From the NCBI GenBank assembly GCA_905221605.1, contig CAJNDS010002815.1, forward strand, positions 159,501 to 223,500: 64,000 nt of DNA, in the 5' to 3' direction. The translations under genes and the position numbers were made by a program. Shown in pieces: positions 1-11,119 of this stretch. Under the pieces are notes generated by a model. That model was not told the origin of the DNA. It saw nothing but the letters and a program-made list of their open reading frames with translations, and did not search any database. Source of the DNA: Symbiodinium natans (taxonomy: Eukaryota; Sar; Dinophyceae; Suessiales; Symbiodiniaceae). Within the stretch, counting starts at the first letter, position 1, and each line of letters begins with the position of its first letter.

Positions 1-1086
1 GCATGCGCAGCAGGCGCATGCGCGGAGGGTCTCGGGGCCACGTCGCTGCCCGGTGCCTTCGGCCCTGTCTCGCGCATCGGCCGAGGCTGGCGGAGAGCCT
101 TTGCGGAAGCTCGGATGTTTGCTCGCTCGCGCGCCTTCTGCTGGAGCGCCGCAAGTGGCGTCTGCGGTCGACGTCTTTCTCTCTTGTGGGCAAGTCGGAG
201 GTTTATGCACCCTCCACAGCGTTGCGAGCTTGTGCAGCGAGAATATGGTCCGTTGGGTAAGTAAGATGAAGCAGACGAATCCCGACGGCGCCATCCTGGC
301 CGATATGCCTGCGACGTCCCCTCATCCTTGCCCCTACTGGCCCAATGTAGTTGCTTCAGCCGGCTCGGTGCCGCCGGTCCTGGTCATAGAGCGTCTGAGC
401 AGGCTGGCATGAGGAGGAGTCAGTGGCTGCACGCGATCGTTGACTTCCGGATATCGTGCATCACAGTCGGAGTTCTGCATTGTGCCATTTCTGGCAGTGG
501 CACTGAGCCATGCTTCACTATAAGTGTACTCGGCAATTGACCGCCCCTTTCGCTGCCACAGCGGAGCCGGCGGTCGGTGAAGACCTGTCGCTGCTGGGAA
601 GAGGAATCTCGGGCACCGGGCAGCGATCGGGGCGGCGAGCTTGCCGCTGTCTCGCGATTCTCAGATGAGGGGGCAGCAGCAGCGCTGGGGCCTTGATTGC
701 ATCGTGACGCTCGTTGACGCTAAACTGCTTCGTTGCTGCTTGCTCCTTCCTTCGCGCGCCTCAGATGCCTAGTTGACTGCGGAATGTGAGCTCAGTCGCA
801 GGAACCTTGAGGATCAACCCCAGACTTTCGTGAACAGAGCAGCCGGGGAAATGCCCTTGCGAGCTGGGAAGACCCAAAGCATTACGAACACCCCTGACAG
901 CCTCACACTCTGACCTCGTGAAGTGGGGACGTTCCCGGTCTCAGTATCTCTAACTGATTCCTAACACAGATGCGGCTTAGCTACAGGGACCCTCCAGCCG
1001 CAACAGCTCCAAAAAACCTTTGCAGCTGCATGCTCGCCCGGACTCAGCCGCAGGTGTCGGGCAGCGCCCGCTTGGGTCCATGTGAG
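1..1086. other. Unassigned unique sequence, no recognised gene
   Basis: This stretch lacks telomere-like repeats and looks unique. An open frame on the + strand runs from 53 to 412 (119 codons) and shorter ones overlap it, but I recognise no domain. It may hold exons of a gene entering from the left. It ends at the introner-like element that starts at 1087. Confidence 0.3.
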
Positions 1087-1383
1087 GTGGCTTGGCAGCC
1101 CAGTGGTACCCTTTTACCCTTTTGTTGGTTCCAGGTTCCCTTGTAAATAGCCAATCCCCACCCTTTAAACCCTAAACCCTAAACTCCAAACCCTAAAGCC
1201 TAAACCCTAAACCATAAACCCTAAGCCCCAAACCCTAAACCCTCAGCCCTCAGCCCTAAACCCTAAACCCTAAACCCTAAACCGTAAACCCTAAACCCTA
1301 AACCCTAAACCCTAAACCCTAAACCCTAAACCCTAAACCCTAAACCCTAAACCCTAAACCCTAAACCCTAAACCGCTACCAAG
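1087..1383 (+). mobile_element. Family A introner with a telomere-repeat tract inside
   Basis: The 5' end reads GTGG then CTTGGCAGCCCAGTGGTACC, the family A terminus. About 70 bp of family A sequence follow, then about 215 bp of CCCTAAA repeats, then the family's 3' end GCTACCAAG followed by a second GTGG. The duplicated GTGG gives a GT donor and AAG gives the acceptor, so the whole element could be spliced out. The telomere tract replaces the second half of the element, starting just after the CCAATCCCC motif. Flanking coding potential is uncertain. Confidence 0.75.
1156..1372. repeat. CCCTAAA telomere-type tract
   Basis: About 30 near-perfect CCCTAAA heptamers with a few variants such as CCCCAAA and CCATAAA near the left edge. 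The tract lies inside the family A element. Confidence 0.95.
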
Positions 1384-1533
1384 GTGGATGCATCGTGACA
1401 CTGGTCCATCAGGTGTCCAGCTACCCCCTCAACTTCACAGCTGGCGTTCCTTACAAGCCCGAGCCGCGAACACTCTGCTTCTGTGCCGATTTTCGGAACT
1501 ACCTGTTTTTGTTGTAATGTCTATTTTCTCCAG

Positions 1534-1622
1534 CTTTAAGTATGTTACACCTAGAAGAACTGGACAGAACCATCGAAAACATGCGAAGCGCACCCAAGCC
1601 CTTTCGTTCTTGGCTCTTTGGG
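1534..1622 (+). CDS. Possible exon, unknown protein
   Basis: After the acceptor-like TTCTCCAG the frame reads LSMLHLEELDRTIENMRSAP and goes on to a Trp-Leu-Phe-Gly end before GTTTTC. The charged helix-like content looks coding, but a longer open frame overlaps in another phase (1388-1768). No domain is recognised. Confidence 0.3.
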
Positions 1623-2096
1623 GTTTTCTGAAGAGCATCCGAGGCTTCCTTCGCCTTATGCCGGCGCACGCGACGCGGGGGTCTCCCTTGGCTTCGCAAA
1701 GGGCTTGCGCGCCGAAGCCGGGATGTTCTCAACTCTTTGATCTCCGGCCCCTGCTTGAGACTTGGTGAGCTTGAGCCTCGTTTAGGGTTTAGGGTTTGTT
1801 TTTTGCGCCCCTCGTATGATGTCGAGTCTCCCCTATGAGCCCTATAATTAAACCCTGAACTTAGGGGCCTTAATGGTCAGAATAGGGTTTTGGGGGTATG
1901 ATTGTAGTATAAGTATTAAGCGCCATAAGGGAACACTACTAGTAGTTTCTCCGACCCCTGTATTAATCTCTTTTTCTTTGGGAATCTTGAGGCAGAAAGA
2001 TCAACTTAGGCGCACCTACCCGCACAGGCCAAATCCAGCCGCAGTGAAGGGGGACTTTTTTTTCACGACGCGCGCGGCCAAAAGCAGCATTGGGGT

Positions 2097-3285
2097 TTAG
2101 GGTTTAGGGTTTAGGGTTTGGGGTTTAGGGTTTAGGGTTGAGGGTTGAGGGTTGAGGGTTGAGGCTGTGCGGGGGGGGTGGGGGGGGGGGGGTTATTGTA
2201 CCTGTCTAGGTCCCGTAGGTAACTTGAGAAGAGAATCCCTTGTTAAAAGATGTTCAAGGGCCCTCCCCCAAAGGGATTCAGGTGAAGGAGTCAGGTTTCA
2301 GAGTTCTGGGCTTAGAGTTTGGGGTTCATAGTGATCTCCCTCGCAGGTTTCTGTGAGGGAACCCTAACCCTAAACCCTATATCCGAAACCCTAAACCCTA
2401 AACTCTGAGCCCTTTTGATTGCCAAGCATCCCGTGATGATTTTCATGATTTTTTCAGAATGCTCCCTGAACCAAAAAAATTCCTGAACTTTAGTCCCTAA
2501 ACCCTATAATCCCCAATCCCTAAAGCTTACTGAACCGACGTCAATGGCGGCTCTCATCTTCAGTGCGCAGTGGCCCCTGAGCGCAGAGGGCAAGATAGGT
2601 GAGCACATCGATCTAGGTCCCTCTAGTTTTATACGCAAGGGTTATGTGTCTACCCTTACCTTGGTTATCAACACAGTTCACTAATTCTTTTATATCAATG
2701 CTTGTAAACCCTAAACCCCCTAAACCACTAATTACGTACTGTATATATCCCTGCTTATAAGGTACCTATGGGCCTTTGCTCGTATACCTCGAGAGATCTG
2801 TCGAGACTGTAGGCAATCTGAGATCCATCGACTCAGTTTAGGATTTCTGGCACCCTTAAACCCTAAACCCTAAACCCTAAACCCTATGCCCTAAACCCTA
2901 CACCCTAAACCCTAAACCCTAAACCCTAAACCACGCTTCCTTGACCGGCATTTTGCCATGGCGTCCCTGGACAAGGCACGCCGCGATTAGATGCTGTCAT
3001 TCGGAACAGTGTGAGATGCCGACCGACTGCCATAAACCTTAAACCCCACATAAAACCCTAAACCCTAAACCCTGAACCCCAAAACCCAAAACCGTAAACC
3101 CTAAACCCCAAAACCCCAAAAGCCTAAACCCTGAACCTTGAACCCAAAACCCAAAACCCAAAACCCAAAACCCAAAAACCCTAAACCCTAAACCCCAAAA
3201 CCCCAAAACCCCAAAACACCCTAAACCCTAACCCGTAAACCTTAAACCCTAAACCCCAAACCACAAACCCCAAAACCCTGTTTTA
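2097..3285. repeat. Mixed telomere-like tracts in both orientations
   Basis: TTTAGGG at about 2097-2165, then a G-rich run, then CCCTAAA clusters at 2375-2402, 2848-2932 and 3043-3285. The last is degenerate, with CCCAAAA and CCCCAAAA variants. The unique DNA between clusters has no clear gene. Confidence 0.8.
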
Positions 3286-3371
3286 TAATCAGAAAGGGAT
3301 GTAGAAGCCCGTGAACCTTCAAGAGGGCTCAAGCTCAGCCACCTGTGCCGAGACTTCTGTCTGGACTTGTC

Positions 3372-3440
3372 TAGGGTTTAGGGTTTAGGGTTTAGGGTTT
3401 AGGGTTTAGGGTTTAGGGTTTAGGGTTTAGGGTTTAGGGT
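3372..3440. repeat. TTTAGGG tract
   Basis: About ten perfect TTTAGGG heptamers. A short possible coding island (about 3317-3370, reading GLKLSHLCRDFCLDL) lies to the left and is bordered on its other side by CCCTAAA-like sequence. Confidence 0.95.
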
Positions 3441-3550
3441 CTAGGGATGCTTGTGTTACTCCGGGGTCCGGGAGGAGGGGGCTTGGCATAGTGCAGCTGT
3501 ATACCTGCCCGCCTTCTCTTGCGGGACGCTGTGAGTCTGCGATCCCGCAG

Positions 3551-3605
3551 AGGAGAAATCAAGGTGAATCGGTTCAGCGTCTACCACCGGGGTCGGAAGA
3601 ATGAC
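3551..3605 (+). CDS. Possible short exon
   Basis: After CCCGCAG the sequence reads GEIKVNRFSVYHRGRKND without a stop until TAA at 3605. The acceptor looks good, but no family is recognised and the donor is unclear. Confidence 0.25.
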
Positions 3606-3649
3606 TAATCGTAGTCCCTTATGGCCCCTTGAATATTCTACTTCAATAA

Positions 3650-3760
3650 CTTGGTAGCCCAGTGGTACCCTTTACCCTTTTTTTGGCTATGGGTTCCCTT
3701 ATAAAATGACCAACCCCAAGAAGGGTGCCCTTACTATGATATGGTTACTGGGCTACCAAG
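3650..3760. mobile_element. Family A introner-like element, intact copy
   Basis: A 111-bp element with inverted termini CTTGGTAGCCCAGT and ACTGGGCTACCAAG, flanked by the 4-bp direct repeat ATAA. The inner sequence has the family A features: GGTACCC, GGTTCCCTTATAAA, ACCAACCCCAA and AAGGGTGCCCTTA. The duplicated ATAA gives no G-type donor, so this copy is probably a plain insertion in intronic or spacer DNA. Confidence 0.85.
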
Positions 3761-4063
3761 ATAACCCCCAAACCCCATTCTAATTGATTATTCCTCCACC
3801 CTATACTCCCGTAAACCCTAAACCCTATAAACCCTAAACCCTCAACCCTAAACCCCAAACCCTAAACCCTAAACCCTAAACCCTAAACCCTAAACCCTAA
3901 ACCCTAAACCCTAAACCCTTGAGCCTTGAAGTGACCGCCTCAGTTGGCAGCTCTGGTTCAGGGTTTAGGGTTTAGGGTTAACCCCGCACCCCAAACCCAA
4001 CAATGCAAGAGGCCGAAGCCCGAAGCCCTACACTAAACCCCAGAGAGCCCGAGCCTACGTCAG

Positions 4064-4143
4064 ATATGCCTGAGCGTGGAAAGCGGAAGTTCCCGAACTG
4101 GACCAAGCGTTTGGCAGAGATGTTGCTGACCTTCTGGATTCAG
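4064..4143 (+). CDS. Possible exon, unknown protein
   Basis: After TACGTCAG the frame reads MPERGKRKFPNWTKRLAEML then a hydrophobic Leu-Thr-Phe-Trp-Ile-Gln end. The basic then hydrophobic composition looks coding. No domain is recognised. Confidence 0.3.
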
Positions 4144-4638
4144 TGTTTAGGGATGTTTAGGGTTGAGGGCCTATTGCTTAAGGGTTGAGGGGGGTCTAGA
4201 AGTGTTGAGGGTTTCAGGGGTTTTGGCTTTTGCACCTTGTTTCTTTGCCGCTGTCCTGGCTCCTTATGAACAAGTGGCTGCTCCTCATTTTCGCCTATCA
4301 TTCGGCAGTGACCTATGTGCCAAAGTCCGACGAAAATGCCCTAAACTCTAAACCCTAGACCCTTAACCCTAAACCCTCATCCCTAAACCCTCCAAACCCA
4401 ACAAAAAGTCACTGGCTTGAGAGTGATGTGTCAAACTCTAAACTTTGAACCACAAACTCGACACCCTTAACCCTAAACTTATTTCTTCCTAGACTGCACT
4501 CCAAACCCTAAACTCTAAACCCCTAACCCTTAACCCTAAACCCTAAACCCTAAACCCTAAACCCTAAACCCTAAACCCCAAACCCCAAACCCTAAACCCT
4601 AAACAAATTCCTAGGGTACTGTTGAGCAGTTTCCACAG

Positions 4639-4693
4639 TACGGACGCCATGTCTCTGGCGGCCGTTTCCGACCTGGCGCCCTGGCGTCATGCA
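4639..4693 (+). CDS. Possible exon, unknown protein
   Basis: After TTCCACAG the frame reads TDAMSLAAVSDLAPWRHA, then GT. CCCTAAA lies to the left and TTTAGGG to the right, the usual context of exons in this window. No family is recognised. Confidence 0.3.
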
Positions 4694-4709
4694 GTTGTTG
4701 GGGTTTCAG

Positions 4710-5330
4710 GTGGTTGAGGACTTAGGGTTTAGGGTTTAGGGTTTCTTTGGGGGTTTTGGATTTTTTGGGGGGTTTTAGGGTTTTTCTTTTGGGGGGTTTT
4801 CGGGCTTTTGGGGTTTAGGATTTAGGGTTCAGGGTTTGCAGCTTTTTTGGGGCGGTTTTGGGGTTTGGGGTTTAGGGTTCAGGCAGGGCTCAGGGTTTTG
4901 GGGGGTTTAGGGGGGTTTAGGGTTTAGGAGTTTAAGGGCTTATGGTACAAGGAAAGCCCACAACCCCCAAGCAGCCCTCAGTCCGAAAACCTCGACCGCC
5001 CTGACGCGCAGCGGTTTAGGGTTTAGGGTTTAGGGTTTAGGGTTTAGGGTTTAGGGTTTAGGGTTTAGGGTTTAGGGTTTAGGGACTGCGCTCGAGGCAA
5101 ATTTGGCCGGCAAGCCTTGGCAAGTTGTTCTGTGCGAAGACGCCATCGCCGTGCCTTGCCTCAATTGGTGCAGCTTGCCACCCTAGCCCTAAACCCTAAA
5201 CCCTAAACCCTAAACCCTAAACCCTAAACCCTAAACCCCAAACCCCAAACCCCAAACGCTAAACCCCAAACCCTAAACCCTAAACCCTAAACCCTGAACC
5301 CTAAACCCTAAACCCTAAACCCTTGGAGCC
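4710..5330. repeat. TTTAGGG arm, short spacer, CCCTAAA arm
   Basis: TTTAGGG-type sequence (4710-5085, degenerate at first and perfect from 5012) is followed by a unique spacer (5086-5184) and a CCCTAAA tract (5185-5322). The two arms are complementary. The spacer reads EANLAGKPWQVVLCEDAIAV with a GT donor at 5168, so it may also be an exon. Confidence 0.7.
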
Positions 5331-5913
5331 CCCCCCCCCCCACACCCCCTTAAAAAGGGAAGCAGACCCCAGTAATAATCCCAAAGCCATGCCCAAAACC
5401 CTTTTCAACTCCTGCCTGAACCCTAAACCCTGAACTCCCTAATGCTCCCTCATCCCCGAAATGCTAAAAACCCCACGGTTAAGGATTTAGGGTTGGGGGG
5501 GGGTTCAGGGAGCTTGGAGTCTAGCGTTTGGGGTGTAGGTCCTACGGAGTTCACGAGGGCGCAGAAGCCCTGCAACCGCGCTCATACCCTCAACCCTAAA
5601 CCCTCAACCCTAAACCCTCAACTCTTTATAGGGTTCTTGAGGGAGACAGACTTCAAGTATGTAACCCAAGGTTAGGGCTCCCTGTAACGCTGCCCTAAGG
5701 TCCCCTAGGCACCTACCCCCCCATGAACCACCCTCCCTTAAGGACCCGATAAGCCCTAAACCCCGAAACCCTGGATCTTAAACCCTAGTGCTTTGTCCTG
5801 GGGCACAGCAAGGCTTCCCCAAGCCCCAAGCCCCAAGCCCCAAGCCCTTCAGCCCTAAGCCCTAGGCCCTCCTAAGCCCCTAAGACCGTAAGCCCCAAGC
5901 CCTAAGCCCTACT

Positions 5914-6047
5914 TAGAGGCTCATGGTACTATTCACCACATATAACTGTACTTTATGACCCACTTATAAGCCCCTTAAGTGATGGTTAGAAGCAGTTACA
6001 AGTACAGTTCTAATTGGTTAATAAGTACCATGAACCTCCAAGTAAGC
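5914..6047. mobile_element. Family E fold-back element
   Basis: Imperfect inverted termini (CTTAGAGGCTCATGGTACT and AAGTACCATGAACCTCCAAG) with inner complementary parts AACTGTACTT and AAGTACAGTT. Related copies lie near 23440-23590 and 34525-34652. The CTT...AAG termini resemble those of the introners. Confidence 0.7.
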
Positions 6048-6394
6048 CCTCAGCCCTAAGCCTCAGTGTTGTCTTTATGATGGCCTCAGGGCCTCAGGGT
6101 TCAGAGCTTATAGTTTCTCATGACTTCGGGTTCAGATTGGGATGTTCCCCCTTATATACTAATATAGTAGGGGGGACTTGAGTCCCTATGGAATCTAAGG
6201 GTATTGCCCGGATCCCTTAGCATGGTCCCCCCTTTCCTTGTTTGAAGGAGCTTTGAGCTTTTGGGTTCTATTTGGAAGAAAGAGGTATCTAAGACCTCGG
6301 CACTACAGGGCCCATACGAAGGGCCCCTAAGGCACTATCCTAAGGTAATGGGGGCTGAAGGTTCAGTCTCTTGGGGGTTGGGGGGCATGAACTT

Positions 6395-6492
6395 CGGGAT
6401 GTTGCCCCTTATACGAACAGTCCTTAGTAGGAATTACAGCACCCTATTGCAATCCCTATTAAGGGCTGTTAGTATAAGGCGGAACATCCCAA
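6395..6492. mobile_element. Family D fold-back element
   Basis: Inverted termini GGGATGTTGCCCCTTATAC and GTATAAGGCGGAACATCCC around a short loop. A half copy is at about 6138-6190. Related copies are at 30124-30208, 40096-40134, 52268-52388 and 60899-60970. Confidence 0.7.
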
Positions 6493-6543
6493 CAAGTACT
6501 CCTTACCGCGAAGGCACTCAAGAACTTGCCGCCCGCCGACCAG

Positions 6544-6602
6544 AATTTTGCCTTTGAGGTCCTGGAGCACTGGTGTTTAAATTGTCGGAGTGGTGCCCGT
6601 GC
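6544..6602 (+). CDS. Probable exon upstream of the helicase core
   Basis: After CCGACCAG the frame reads NFAFEVLEHWCLNCRSGARA and meets a strong donor, GC/GTGAGTC. CCCTAAA repeats follow. It may belong to the N-terminal part of the TRANK1-like gene, but the match rests on position and coding look only. Confidence 0.45.
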
Positions 6603-6769
6603 GTGAGTCTGAACCCTAAACCCTAAACCCTAAACCCAAAACCCTAAACCCTAAAGCCTAAACCCTAAAGCCTAAACCCCAAAGCCTAAAGCCTAAAGCC
6701 TAAAGCCTAAAGCCTAAAGCCTAAACCCTAAACCCTAAACCCTAAACCCTAAACCCCCTGTTGTGGCAG

Positions 6770-6831
6770 GTCCTTCTGCGCCTTGCAGAAGGCTGGCACC
6801 AGCGGCTGAGGAAGCCTCCCCCCCAGTGCTG
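6770..6831 (+). CDS. Probable exon upstream of the helicase core
   Basis: After TTGTGGCAG the frame reads VLLRLAEGWHQRLRKPPPQC, then GTTTAGGG. CCCTAAA repeats lie just before it and TTTAGGG just after. The sequence fits the helical region before the helicase domain in TRANK1-like proteins, but that match is weak. Confidence 0.5.
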
Positions 6832-6989
6832 GTTTAGGGTTTAGGGTTCAGGGTTTAGGGTTTCGGGTGTAGTGCTTAGGGTTTAGGGTTTAGTGTTTAG
6901 GGTTTAGGGTTTAGGGCGGGGGCTTCAGGTTTGCCATACCTACCCTGAACCCCACGACCTGCAGTTTCGGGTAGCTGAGGCCCGAAGCC

Positions 6990-7087
6990 CTAAACCCTAA
7001 GCCCTAAGCCCTAAGCCCTAAGCCCTAAGCCCTAAGCCCTAAGCCCTAAGCCCTAAACCCTAAACCCTAAACCCTAAACCCTAAACC
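6990..7087. repeat. CCCTAAG variant array passing into CCCTAAA
   Basis: Nine or so CCCTAAG heptamers in a row, followed by CCCTAAA. A run of one variant suggests local homogenisation rather than random decay. Similar CCCTAAG blocks lie at about 16495-16600, 28930-29055 and 36270-36345. Confidence 0.9.
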
Positions 7088-7635
7088 AAGAGCAGCTTGC
7101 AGAGGCCCCTGGCAAGTCTCAATAACAAGACCCTGGGCCTCCGCTCGGCGCCTCTTGCAGAGAAGAAGGGCTTCCTGGCAACTTGGCGGGCGGTTGGGGT
7201 TTAAGGGCTCAGGGTCCCGAAATCCGAAACCCCTAAACCCTAAACCCTAAACCCTAAACCCTAAACCCTAAACCCTAAACCCTAAACCCTAAACCCTAAA
7301 CCCTAAATCCCTACAAGCGTAGAGGTGGGGTGAAGGTCTAGGGCCCCATCCACATCCAGGGCTCAGGGCACAGGGCCTTTGGGGTTTAGGGTTTAGGGTT
7401 TAGGGTTTCGGGTTTAGGGTTTCGGGTTTAGGGTTTAGGGTTTAAGGTTTCGGGTTTAGGGTTTAGGGCGCCACCCCCAACCCCGATGCTTGGTTCGTGT
7501 GGTGTTGGGTTGCGGCTTCCCTACACAATCCTGAACCTGAACCCTAAACCCTAAGCCGCTAAGCCCTACATGCTAAACCCTAAACCCTAAACCCTAAACC
7601 CGAAAACCTAAAACCCCAAAGTCCCTGCAACTGAG

Positions 7636-7684
7636 GCATGGAAGAGCGAAATCGTTTTCGACTCGGACGCCGAGGTGTTTCTTG
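7636..7684 (+). CDS. Possible exon of the helicase gene
   Basis: The frame reads AWKSEIVFDSDAEVFL before a GC-type donor, and is also open upstream to 7621. TTTAGGG repeats follow from 7710. Borders are uncertain. Confidence 0.4.
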
Positions 7685-8022
7685 GCGGGGCTGGCTCTGG
7701 GCTTTTTCAGGTTTATTTAGGGTTTAGGGTTTAGGGTTTAGGGTTTAGGGTTTGGGGTTTAGGGTTTAGGGTTTAGGGTTTAGGGTTTAGGGTTCAGGGT
7801 TTGAAGCCTGACCCGGCCCATCCTCGAAGCTTTGACTAACCCCCTTAAACCCTCTGAGCTCTAAACACCCCAAGCCCTAAACCTGACAAGCCCTAAACAC
7901 ACAACCCCCCTAATCACCTTAAACCCTAAACACCCAAAGCCCAACAAAACCCTTCAACCCAAAGCCCTGCACCCTAAACCCTAAGCCCAAAGCCCTAAGC
8001 CCCAAGCTCCGAACCCTCCCAG

Positions 8023-8080
8023 GTATCGAGAAGTTGTGGAAGTTTGGTTTTTTGCCCGCACGGAAGAGGCAGACCAGTGC
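8023..8080 (+). CDS. Helicase gene exon, YREVVEVW segment
   Basis: After CCTCCCAG the frame reads YREVVEVWFFARTEEADQC, then GTTTAGGG. TRANK1-like helicases have a Y-x-E-V-x-x-V-W segment shortly before the helicase domain, and this exon sits at the expected place, upstream of the Walker A exon. Confidence 0.55.
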
Positions 8081-8523
8081 GTTTAGGGTTAGGTTTAGGG
8101 AGCCAAGACCGCCTGTGGGGGGTCGGGGTTTGGGGGCTTGGGCTATTGGGGGTCCAGGGGTTTAGGGTTTGAGGGTTTACGGGTTGGGGGTTTTTAGGGT
8201 TTGGGCACGTTTGTGGGGGGGGGTTTAGGGGTTTGGGGTTTGGGGCTTTGGCGGTTTAGGGGTTTCAGGGTTTTGGCGTTTCGGGTTTAGGTGTTTGGGA
8301 TCTAGGGGTTTAGAGCTGAGGGTTTGGGCGTTTTTTAGGGGCTTGCAGGGGTTTTGGAATTCAGGGTTTCGACCTCCCTAAACCCTGAACCCGAAACCCT
8401 AAACCCTAAACCCTAAACCCTAAACCTCCAACTCTCCACTGCAGCCTCCCCCGGCTTGTGCAGCCCCAAGTGCCGAGACATTGTGAAGGTTTCAAGAGCC
8501 ACCCTTGCCTAGACCCAAACAGG

Positions 8524-8825
8524 CTTAGGGTTTAGGGTTTAGGGTTTAGGGTTTAGGGTTTAGGGTTTAGGGTTTAGGGTTTAGGGTTTAGGGTTTAGGG
8601 TTTAGGGTTTAGGGTTTAGGGATTGATTGGTAAGCCTTAGCCCCTGAAGAAATAGCCTGGACAAGCCTGAGCCCCTGTGTGTACAGACCCGGAGGATACG
8701 AGGTCCCCCCAAAGAACAAACCTAAACCCTAAACCCTAAACCCTAAACCCTAAACCCTAAACCCTCAACCCTCAACCTTCAACCCTAAACCCTAAACCCT
8801 AAGCCCTAAACCCTAAACCCTAAAC
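8524..8825. repeat. TTTAGGG tract, spacer, CCCTAAA tract
   Basis: About fourteen TTTAGGG units (8524-8620), a roughly 100-bp unique spacer, then CCCTAAA (8728-8825). This is the hairpin-type layout that recurs through the window. Confidence 0.9.
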
Positions 8826-9034
8826 TAGTTTGAAACAAGGGCTTAGGACTTGGGGCTTGGGGCCATCGTGTCCGTCAACGTGGCTTTGGTGGGTTTCGTT
8901 TAGTTTAGGGTTTGATTCTCAGAGGGTGTAGGGTGTAGGGTTTAGGGTTTAGGGTTTAGGGCATTTCCTGAATACACCGGCCCCACACAATCCAGACTCC
9001 ACAACCCCAAGCCCTAAACCCTATTCCTGAACAG

Positions 9035-9079
9035 AAGGAGGCAAAAGAGAAAGCACAAGAAGTGCTCAGCGAATGGCGA
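9035..9079 (+). CDS. Possible charged-helix exon
   Basis: After CTGAACAG the frame reads KEAKEKAQEVLSEWR, then GT. The heptad-like charged content suits a helix. It may be part of the helicase gene's N-terminal region. Confidence 0.4.
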
Positions 9080-9416
9080 GTCAGCAACAGGCCCAGTTTT
9101 TGCTTGAGGGTATTGGGGTTACCCTGTTCTAAAACCCTGAACCCTGAACACCCTAAACCGCTTGGGTCTCAAGTGTTTTGGGGTTGCGAGGCTCGAAGTT
9201 TCGGGCTCAGTGGTGTGGACTTGGGCTTTTACGTAGTTGAGGGTTTGAGGGTTCAGGGTTTAGGGACGAGCCCTGTGTCCATTCCAATGGTTAGAAATCC
9301 CAAACCTCAGGCCGTGCACCCCGAGAGTACGTAGCCTTGCCTCACGCTGCTAAACCCAAATCTTAACCCCTAAAACCCTAAACCCCTAACCCCTCAAACC
9401 TTAATCAACCCCCGCA

Positions 9417-9443
9417 CCCCCCCCCCCCCCCCCCCCCCCCCCC
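9417..9443. repeat. Poly-C run
   Basis: A homopolymer C run of about 27 bases next to CCCTAAA repeats. Comparable G runs lie at about 31526-31542, 38926-38951, 54376-54398 and 62393-62422, and a C run at about 60312-60331. Run lengths in an assembly are unreliable. Confidence 0.85.
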
Positions 9444-9600
9444 AAACCCGAAACCCCTGCAACCCTAAACCCTAAACCCGAAACCCTAAACCCTAAACCC
9501 TAAACCCTAAACTCCCCAGCATCAACGCAACAGCACGAACACGATGCCAAATCATGAGACCAGCCTTGTAGTTCTCACCACAGGGGCTCCCCTTTACGAA

Positions 9601-10050
9601 AGGGTTTAGGGTTTAGGGTTTAGGGTTTAGGGTTTAGGGTTTAGGGTTTAGGGTTTAGGGTTTAGGGTTTAGGGTTTTAGGGTTTTAGGGTTTAGGGTTT
9701 CTACCATCTTTCAAGTTGAGTACCCGGACTTTGGAACCGCCCCCCACCCGGATCTTTGCTCACCGCAAGGAGGTATGACAAGCTGGCGGAGAAAATGAAG
9801 AAGCTACGCAGAGAGAAGGAGGCTCCAGCCGCAACCCTAAACCCTAAAAAACCCTAAGCCCAAAAATATGCTAAACCCTACAAAAACCCAAAACCCTAAA
9901 CCCTAAACCCTAAACCTTAGACCCTAAACCCTAAACCCTAAACCCTAAACCCTAAACCCTAAACCCTAAACCCTAAACCCTAAACCCTAAACCCTAAACC
10001 CTAAACCCCAAACCCTAAACCCTAAACCCTAAACCCTAAACCCTAAACCC
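9601..10050. repeat. TTTAGGG tract, exon candidate, CCCTAAA tract
   Basis: TTTAGGG (9601-9700) and a long CCCTAAA tract (9895-10050) enclose unique sequence that contains the coding candidate at 9770-9828. Confidence 0.9.
9770..9828 (+). CDS. Possible coiled-coil exon
   Basis: After ACCGCAAG the frame reads RYDKLAEKMKKLRREKEA, a strongly charged helix. The donor is probably a GC type. It is placed in the helicase gene by position only. Confidence 0.4.
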
Positions 10051-10771
10051 CAGGCACCCCCAGTCCCCAAACCCGCGACCCCAAACCCGAGACCCCAAAT
10101 CTCTGAGGATAGTTTCATGGGCCCTTAATATGGTCCCTTACCTCCTTTAAAGGGTTTAGGGTTTAGGGTTTAGGGTTTAGGGTTTAGGGTTTAGGGTTTA
10201 GGGTTTAGGGGCCTAAAAGCTCCCCAATGCAAAGTTGAGGCCGAAGACGCGCCCCTCCTGCCAAGATCCTTTTCGGCTCAGGAGTGCAGTGGACTGGGGA
10301 TCACGCTTTCCATAGGGTTTCAGGTTTACGGCTCTCCCGATAAGTAAGTGCCTTACTTCGGGTGGCTGTGTATCCTGAGTCGGTTTCATCTGAGATAGGG
10401 TCTTGTCACTAATCCGGGTTCCTTAGGCACATGGGTGAGTGTATGGGGGTGCTGGTTCATGTGTAGGTATAAGTGGGTTGTGGTTTGTGAATTCGGGTTG
10501 TAAGTGCAATTGCTCGAGGCATAGGTCTACTTCGGTGCACACGTACGTTCAAAGTAGTTGTCCCACTAGGAGGCGTTCTGCACATGCCTAAATCCTGAAC
10601 CAAAACCCTCAAAACCCTGAGAACCCCAAGAACTTTAAGAACCCTTAACTGGTCCCGGCAAACCCTAGACCCTAACCCTAAACCCTAAACCCTAAACCCT
10701 AAACCCTAAACCCTAAACTATAAACTCCGACGAGTCCGTGCGCTTTCAGAAGCTTCTCTTGCGCGTTGCAG

Positions 10772-10817
10772 GAGATCGACGACACGGATCTTTTCACGCT
10801 GCGAAAGTTCTACAGGA
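10772..10817 (+). CDS. Helicase gene exon, LRKFY segment
   Basis: After GCGTTGCAG the frame reads EIDDTDLFTLRKFYR and stays open to a stop at 10829. A donor GTCTGCC just before the stop is the likely end. TRANK1-like proteins carry an L-x-K-F-Y segment ahead of the Walker A region, which fits the position. Confidence 0.5.
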
Positions 10818-10931
10818 GTCTGCCACACTGAGCCCTAAGCTCCTGAGCCCCAAGCCCAACCCCCAAACCTCGAATCCCTAGACCCCCAGACGCCCTAAAC
10901 CCTACACCCTGCAGCCAACAACCCTGAACCC

Positions 10932-10946
10932 TGGCTTGGGTCTCTG

Positions 10947-11027
<81 letters not shown>

Positions 11028-11030
11028 GGA
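10932..11030. repeat. CT and CTTT microsatellite
   Basis: A compound simple repeat of CT and CTTT units, with no coding content. Confidence 0.95.
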
Positions 11031-11119
11031 TGTCTGAACCCTAAATCCCAAACACTAAACCCCCCAAAGCCCTAGACACACCTCAAAGTTCATCGCTTGG
11101 GGCCGAGCTTGATCCTACA

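Noticed and set aside
1156-1372. A true chromosome end at the left side
   Set aside because: The tract is internal to an introner, short, and followed by 62 kb with many similar tracts in both orientations. It is interstitial.
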